Shown here: positions 6,978-9,687 of the stretch, piece by piece | Layout: each line of letters starts with the position of its first letter | Position numbering within the stretch: the stretch's first letter is position 1 | From: an uncultured Rhodospirillales bacterium | Lineage (GTDB): Bacteria; Pseudomonadota; Alphaproteobacteria; Acetobacterales; Acetobacteraceae | Direction: 5' to 3' | NCBI GenBank assembly: GCA_903904805.1 | Contig: CAIVDX010000504.1 | Span: 1 to 9,687 of the forward strand | DNA: 9,687 bases | The notes under the pieces: generated by a model | The model's database searches: none | What the model saw: only the letters and a program-made list of their open reading frames with translations | Told to the model about the DNA's origin: nothing | Made by a program: the position numbers and the translations under genes

Positions 6978-7000
6978 AATACCCTCACACGGAGACGCAG

Positions 7001-7339
7001 ATGACCCCGATCACCCAGCTCAGCCCCAGCCTGTCTGTCGGCGGCGACGTGCGCCCCGATGATGTGGCCGAGCTCGCCGCGGCAGGGTTCGCCGCGCTGA
7101 TCAACAACCGGCCCGACAATGAGTCTCCTGGTCAGGCCGCAAGTGCCGACATCGAGGCGGCGGCACGGGCACATGGGCTCGCATATCGCCATATCCCGGT
7201 GGTCCCGGGCAGGCCGGACCCGGCTGCAGTGGATGCCTTCGCTGCGGCGATGGCGGAACTGCACGGGCCGGTGCTGGCGTTCTGCCGCAGCGGCGCGCGT
7301 TCGGCCGGCCTGGCGAGCCAGGCTGGCTTGAGCGTCTAA
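7001..7339 (+). CDS. DUF442 / TIGR01244-like sulfurtransferase-phosphatase domain protein
   Basis: Small soluble protein of 112 residues. The N-terminal IxQLSPxLSVGGDVRPDDV pattern, NNRPDNESPGQ (35-45) and the active-site-like loop FCRSGARS with Cys95 and Arg100 match the domain often fused to Blh-type persulfide dioxygenases. The Cys-X4-Arg loop resembles a rhodanese more than the Cys-X5-Arg loop of tyrosine phosphatases, so sulfur transfer to or from the dioxygenase is a fair guess; activity is not shown. The ATG at 7001 is preceded by GGAG (6991-6994). It follows the exporter by 23 nt and is the last gene of the rightward operon. Confidence 0.82.
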   Translation: MTPITQLSPSLSVGGDVRPDDVAELAAAGFAALINNRPDNESPGQAASADIEAAARAHGLAYRHIPVVPGRPDPAAVDAFAAAMAELHGPVLAFCRSGARSAGLASQAGLSV

Positions 7340-7350
7340 GCCCGCGGGCT
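7339..7350. terminator. palindrome between convergent genes, weak terminator candidate
   Basis: AGCCCGCGGGCT is a perfect 12-bp palindrome that touches both stop codons: TAA of the DUF442 gene (7337-7339) and TAG of mscL (7349-7351). As RNA it could fold with a 4-bp stem and CGCG loop. On the plus strand ATTTCTT follows, a poor U tract; on the minus strand there is none. It is the only candidate end signal in the 9-nt gap. Confidence 0.3.
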
Positions 7351-7810
7351 ATTTCTTGACCAGCGCGTCCCTGATCTCGGCCAGCAGCAGCTCGCTCGGT
7401 GTCGGCTCAGGCGGCGCTGCCGGGGCGGCGGCTTCCTCGATCGCCTTGGAGGCCTGCAGCTTGCTGAGCGCCTTCACCAGCCAGAAAATGGCAAAGCCGA
7501 CGATCACGAAGTTGATGCAGTTGTTCAGGAACACGCCAACATTCATCGTCACGGCGCCGGCCTTCTGTGCGGCGTCCAGCGTAGCGGCGTGATCGCCTTT
7601 CAGTGTGATGAAAATGTTGGAGAAATCCAGCCCGCCGAGCAGCAGGCCCAGCACCGGGGTGAAGATGTCCTTCACCAGTGAGTTGACGATGCCGGTGAAG
7701 GCCGCGCCGATGATGATACCAACGGCGAGGTCGACCACGTTGCCCTTCATGATGAAGGCGCGGAACTCGTTCACCCAGGCGGGTGTCTTGGGAATGCTGA
7801 TCTCGGCCAC
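7349..7810 (-). CDS. mscL: large-conductance mechanosensitive channel MscL
   Basis: Pentameric inner-membrane channel opened by membrane tension that releases solutes on osmotic downshock. It has 153 residues. The amphipathic N-terminus (VNEFRAFIMKGNVVDLAVGIIIGAAF) leads into the pore helix TM1 at about 23-50. A periplasmic loop follows, then TM2 with NNCINFVIVGFAIFWLVKAL at about 88-107, and the C-terminal bundle LLLAEIRDALVKK. The start is taken as GTG 7810-7808, with AAGGGG seven nucleotides upstream. An in-frame TTG at 7840 would add ten unlikely residues. It is convergent with the sulfur operon. The 108-nt gap upstream (7811-7918) contains no recognisable promoter or gene. Confidence 0.95.
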   Translation of the reverse strand: MAEISIPKTPAWVNEFRAFIMKGNVVDLAVGIIIGAAFTGIVNSLVKDIFTPVLGLLLGGLDFSNIFITLKGDHAATLDAAQKAGAVTMNVGVFLNNCINFVIVGFAIFWLVKALSKLQASKAIEEAAAPAAPPEPTPSELLLAEIRDALVKK

Positions 7811-7918
7811 GGCGCTGCCCCTTTGCTGACCGCGCGGCAATGGTGCGGCGCGGCATGGATGCAGGCTAGCTACCGGTAAACCTCGGCTCGCGCAACGAAG
7901 GAGGCGAGCGAAGAGCGC

Positions 7919-8503
7919 CTATGCGGCCTCGTCGCTCTCCGGCATCGGCGGCTCGGGCACCGCGTGGCCCTCGCGGATCAGACGCTCATTGGCGATGGTG
8001 ACCGCAGCGTTCAGATCGGTCTGGCTGCACAGGCCGAGAATCACCGGGTCGCGCGGCTTGATGTTCGGGCTGTTCCAGTGCGCACGATCGCGCACCTTCT
8101 GGATGGTGTCCTTGGTGGTGCCGAGCAGCTTCACGATCTGCGCCTCGCCCAGCTGCGGGTAGTTGCGCAGCAGATAGGCGATCGCGTCAGGCCGGTCGAT
8201 TCGTTTGGCGACCGGCGTGTAGCGCGAATTGCCGCGGCGTCGTGCCACCGGGTTTGGCGTGGGCAGCAGTTTCAGCCGCAGCTCCGGATCGGCTTCGCAG
8301 CGGGCGATCTCGGCGGCGGTGAGCTGCCCGTTGGCGACGGGGTCATAGCCGACAATGCCCTGCGCCACCTCGCCATCGGCGATTGCCTGCACCTCGAGCG
8401 GGTGCATGCCGCAGAGATCGGCGATCTGGGTGAATGTCAGCGCGGTCTTGTCGATCAGCCACACGGCGGTGGCCTTCGGCATCAGAGGCAGGTCTTTGGT
8501 CAC
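7919..8503 (-). CDS. trcR: TrcR (DUF1013) cell-cycle transcriptional regulator
   Basis: Conserved alphaproteobacterial DNA-binding protein of about 194 residues linked to cell-cycle control. The diagnostic N-terminus MPKATAVWLIDKTALTFTQIADLCGMHPLEVQAIADGE is a sigma-like helix-turn-helix, and GQLTAAEIARCEADPELRLKL follows. A second HTH-like stretch is LGEAQIVKLLGTTKDTIQKVRDR in the C-terminal half, followed by the conserved HWNSPNIKPRDPVILGLC segment. I prefer the GTG start at 8503-8501 because relatives usually carry a few residues before PLMPKATAVW; ATG at 8482 is the alternative. Longer readings up to 8623 would include the promoter and are rejected. The gene is divergent from DUF1192. Confidence 0.9.
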   Translation of the reverse strand: MTKDLPLMPKATAVWLIDKTALTFTQIADLCGMHPLEVQAIADGEVAQGIVGYDPVANGQLTAAEIARCEADPELRLKLLPTPNPVARRRGNSRYTPVAKRIDRPDAIAYLLRNYPQLGEAQIVKLLGTTKDTIQKVRDRAHWNSPNIKPRDPVILGLCSQTDLNAAVTIANERLIREGHAVPEPPMPESDEAA

Positions 8504-8594
8504 GATGTGCGTGCTTCGTTCCGGAGAAAAGGGGGCGTGAAGGGCAGGCAGGCAGCGACGGTCGCATCGCTGAGAGCCCCTCGCATCACCGGCG

Positions 8595-8623
8595 CATATG
8601 GACCTCGACACACCTATGGTCAA
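8595..8623 (-). promoter_or_regulatory. candidate sigma-70 promoter for trcR
   Basis: On the minus strand TTGACC (8623-8618) is followed after exactly 17 nt by CATATG (8600-8595), three of six matches to the -10 consensus. Transcription would start near 8588, giving a leader of about 85 nt before the GTG at 8503. The divergent 149-nt gap 8504-8652 shows no clear promoter for the plus-strand DUF1192 gene. Confidence 0.4.
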
Positions 8624-8652
8624 TAGAAAGAACCGGATAGCTGAGGGGCGTC

Positions 8653-8847
8653 ATGGCAGCGTTCGACGAGGAGGAGCCGCGCAAGCCAGCGCGGCTGGAG
8701 AGGCTGGTGCTTGATCGGCTGGGGATTGCGGAACTGCACGACTATATCGCTGAATTGCGCGCCGAGATTGCGCGCGCCGAGGCTGCGATCGCCGCGAAGT
8801 CGGACCATCGCAGTGCGGCGGACGCGTTCTTCCGAAAGCCTCAATAA
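8653..8847 (+). CDS. DUF1192 family small protein
   Basis: Conserved alphaproteobacterial protein of 64 residues and unknown function. It has an acidic N-terminus (AAFDEEEPRKPARLERLVLD), then the family motif GIAELHDYIAELRAEIARAEAAI (about 24-46), an amphipathic helix likely to form a coiled coil. It ends AADAFFRKPQ. The start ATG 8653 has GAGGGG six nucleotides upstream. Its TAA (8845-8847) overlaps the T tract of the oppositely directed Hsp20 terminator. It is divergent from trcR. Confidence 0.88.
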   Translation: MAAFDEEEPRKPARLERLVLDRLGIAELHDYIAELRAEIARAEAAIAAKSDHRSAADAFFRKPQ

Positions 8848-8874
8848 AAAGGGGCCGGACTTCCGCCCGGCCCC
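8846..8874 (-). terminator. intrinsic terminator of the Hsp20 gene
   Basis: Perfect 8-bp stem GGGGCCGG (8851-8858) with CCGGCCCC (8867-8874), 8-nt loop. On the minus strand it is followed directly by TTTTT (8850-8846). It lies 14 nt after the Hsp20 stop and overlaps the end of the convergent DUF1192 gene. On the plus strand no T tract follows, so it is mainly a minus-strand terminator. Confidence 0.85.
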
Positions 8875-8887
8875 CATTAGGCGTGGT

Positions 8888-9352
8888 TCAGGCGGCCTGC
8901 GCCTGCTCGACGACAAGTTGCGGCGCGGCGCCGATCGGAATGCGGCGTGGCTTCAGCGCCTCCGGCACCACCCGCTTCAGACCCACATGCAGCAGGCCGT
9001 TGCGCAGGTCAGCCCCCTCGACCACGATATGGTCGGCGAGGGCAAAGCGGCGCTCGAAGGCGCGCGCGGCGATGCCGCGGTAGAGCAGCTCGGCCTGCGG
9101 CGTTTCGGCCTGGGCCGGGCGGCCGGTCACGAACAGGGTGTTGTCCTTCACCGTCAGCTCGATCTCCTCGGGTGCGAAACCGGCCACCGCCATGGTCAGG
9201 CGATAGGCGTCTTCGCCGAGCTTTTCGATGTTGTAGGGCGGGTAGGACTGCGCCGTCGCCGGTGCGGTCTGCACCGCGTGGTCAACGATACGGGCCAGCC
9301 GGTCGAAACCGATGGCATTACGAAACAAGGGGGCGAAGTCGAAGTTGGTCAT
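8888..9352 (-). CDS. Hsp20-family small heat shock protein (class A, IbpA-like)
   Basis: ATP-independent cytoplasmic chaperone of 154 residues that holds unfolding proteins and assembles into large oligomers. The N-terminus MTNFDFAPLFRNAIGFDRL is that of class A (IbpA-like) members. The alpha-crystallin domain spans about 38-130, from YPPYNIEK to the NGLLHVGLKR strand (118-127). The C-terminal IPI anchor motif is at 138-140. The ATG at 9352 is preceded by GGAGG nine nucleotides upstream. The leader carries a probable ROSE thermometer and a sigma-32-like promoter, consistent with heat induction at both transcription and translation. The gene is monocistronic: terminators bound it on both sides. 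Confidence 0.95.
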   Translation of the reverse strand: MTNFDFAPLFRNAIGFDRLARIVDHAVQTAPATAQSYPPYNIEKLGEDAYRLTMAVAGFAPEEIELTVKDNTLFVTGRPAQAETPQAELLYRGIAARAFERRFALADHIVVEGADLRNGLLHVGLKRVVPEALKPRRIPIGAAPQLVVEQAQAA

Positions 9353-9360
9353 GATGGCAA

Positions 9361-9450
9361 ACCTCCAGAGTGAGCAAGGTTACATGACGAGCATGGCCGC
9401 CGCGATGGCCGACCGGTCTCGTATCAGGTCCCCAAATGGGCAACCCGACA
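9361..9450 (-). ncRNA. ROSE-like RNA thermometer in the Hsp20 leader
   Basis: Three hairpins can be drawn in the leader. Hairpin I pairs GGT/ACC (9445-9443 with 9429-9427) and CCC/GGG (9440-9438 with 9433-9431). Hairpin II pairs ACGAG (9422-9418) with CTCGT (9391-9387) and GGCC (9410-9407) with GGCC (9398-9395). Hairpin III is ACCUUGCUC pairing with the Shine-Dalgarno GGAGGU (9380-9361): A-U, C-G, C-G, U-A, U.G, then a G.G contact. The UUGCU box opposite the Shine-Dalgarno, with its imperfect pairs, is the hallmark of ROSE elements, which melt on heating to free the ribosome site. The structure was drawn by hand, not computed. Confidence 0.72.
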
Positions 9451-9456
9451 CCGTGC

Positions 9457-9485
9457 AGATGGAGATCGGCCGACCGGCGTTCAAG
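9457..9485 (-). promoter_or_regulatory. candidate sigma-32 (RpoH) heat-shock promoter
   Basis: On the minus strand CTTGAA (9485-9480), a 17-nt spacer and CCATCT (9462-9457) match the RpoH pattern CTTG / CCATNT at the spacing seen in alphaproteobacteria. Transcription starting near 9450 would yield a leader of about 98 nt, just covering the thermometer. It sits directly behind the rpmE terminator. Confidence 0.65.
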
Positions 9486-9500
9486 AGGGCATAAAACGCG

Positions 9501-9530
9501 AAAGGCCGGCCCCTGGTGGAGCCGGCCTTT
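9501..9530 (-). terminator. intrinsic terminator of rpmE
   Basis: Perfect 10-bp stem AAAGGCCGGC (9501-9510) with GCCGGCCTTT (9521-9530) and a 10-nt loop, 36 nt after the rpmE stop. On the minus strand the stem ends in TTT and a short T-rich stretch (CGCGTTTTAT) follows. It isolates rpmE from the Hsp20 gene. Confidence 0.75.
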
Positions 9531-9566
9531 TGAGAGTTGGCGCGCGGCACCGGGCCGCGGAGAGCT

Positions 9567-9687
9567 TTACTTCGAGGTGCGCGAGCCGATACCGGCGAAC
9601 TTCTTGTTGAACTTGGCCACCTGGCCACCCGTGTCCATGATGCGCTGGACGCCGGTCCAGGCCGGGTGCGACTTCGGGTCGATATCG
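9567..9687 (-). CDS. rpmE: 50S ribosomal protein L31, C-terminal part
   Basis: The last 39 residues of L31 are visible, from DIDPKSHPAWTGVQRIMDTG to KFNKKFAGIGSRTSK, ending in TAA at 9569-9567. The N-terminal part, including any zinc-binding cysteines, lies beyond the window, so the zinc status cannot be stated. L31 is a small protein of the large ribosomal subunit. It is transcribed leftward and followed by a strong hairpin terminator. Confidence 0.93.
   Translation of the reverse strand, partial: DIDPKSHPAWTGVQRIMDTGGQVAKFNKKFAGIGSRTSK

Noticed and set aside
6974..6988. GTGA-N7-TCAC inverted repeat before the DUF442 gene as an operator
   Set aside because: Four-base arms are too short to stand out, and it does not resemble the 4919-4955 palindrome.
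6146..7000. Long plus-strand frame running into the DUF442 gene as one 397-residue protein
   Set aside because: The first part is out of frame with the TauE/SafE gene and meaningless; the real DUF442 start is ATG 7001 with its own GGAG.
7886..7909. GCTCGC/GCGAGC hairpin downstream of trcR as a terminator
   Set aside because: Only a 6-bp stem with a 12-nt loop and no real T tract on the minus strand.
8504..8623. Extended 234-residue reading of TrcR
   Set aside because: The extra residues are not family-like and would cover the likely promoter; conserved sequence starts near 8503.

Overview
The window is a high-GC stretch of an alphaproteobacterial chromosome. The lineage call rests on a TrcR/DUF1013 cell-cycle regulator divergent from a DUF1192 protein, a class A Hsp20 gene with what looks like a ROSE-type RNA thermometer, and sigma-32-like promoter spacing of the alphaproteobacterial kind. 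The order within the class is not resolved; Sphingomonadales or Acetobacteraceae are plausible.

Layout from left to right. Positions 112-1883 (minus) hold a two-gene unit: a PIG3-type NAD(P)H:quinone oxidoreductase followed, with a 4-nt TTGA overlap, by an ABHD11/YbfF-like alpha/beta hydrolase. A short tandem repeat lies upstream of them at 2000-2041. Positions 2164-4002 (plus) hold a divergent CLC-family chloride transport protein with C-terminal CBS domains.

Positions 4034-7339 form a sulfide/persulfide detoxification locus resembling the bigR regulon of plant-associated bacteria. Two overlapping half-size YeeE/YedE membrane proteins run leftward. A persulfide-dioxygenase-like metallo-beta-lactamase, a BigR/SqrR-like ArsR repressor, a TauE/SafE sulfite exporter and a DUF442 sulfurtransferase/phosphatase-like protein run rightward. 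Between the two arms is an AT-rich 37-bp interrupted palindrome carrying a perfect TTGACA on each strand. I read it as an overlapping divergent promoter and repressor operator. The likely logic is that the repressor shuts both arms until reactive sulfur species modify its cysteine(s); then YeeE/YedE moves sulfur compounds, the dioxygenase oxidises persulfide to sulfite, and TauE exports the sulfite.

Positions 7349-7810 (minus) encode MscL, convergent with the sulfur operon. Positions 7919-8503 (minus) encode TrcR, divergent from the small DUF1192 gene at 8653-8847 (plus). The Hsp20 gene at 8888-9352 (minus) ends at a good intrinsic terminator. It is preceded by a candidate RpoH promoter (9457-9485) and a roughly 98-nt leader with three predicted hairpins, the last sequestering its Shine-Dalgarno sequence. 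The 3' end of rpmE (ribosomal protein L31) and its terminator close the window.

The most noteworthy items are the unannotated RNA thermometer with heat-shock promoter, the symmetrical divergent operator/promoter, and a BigR-like repressor that lacks the usual second redox cysteine. No CRISPR array, insertion sequence, rRNA or tRNA was seen.
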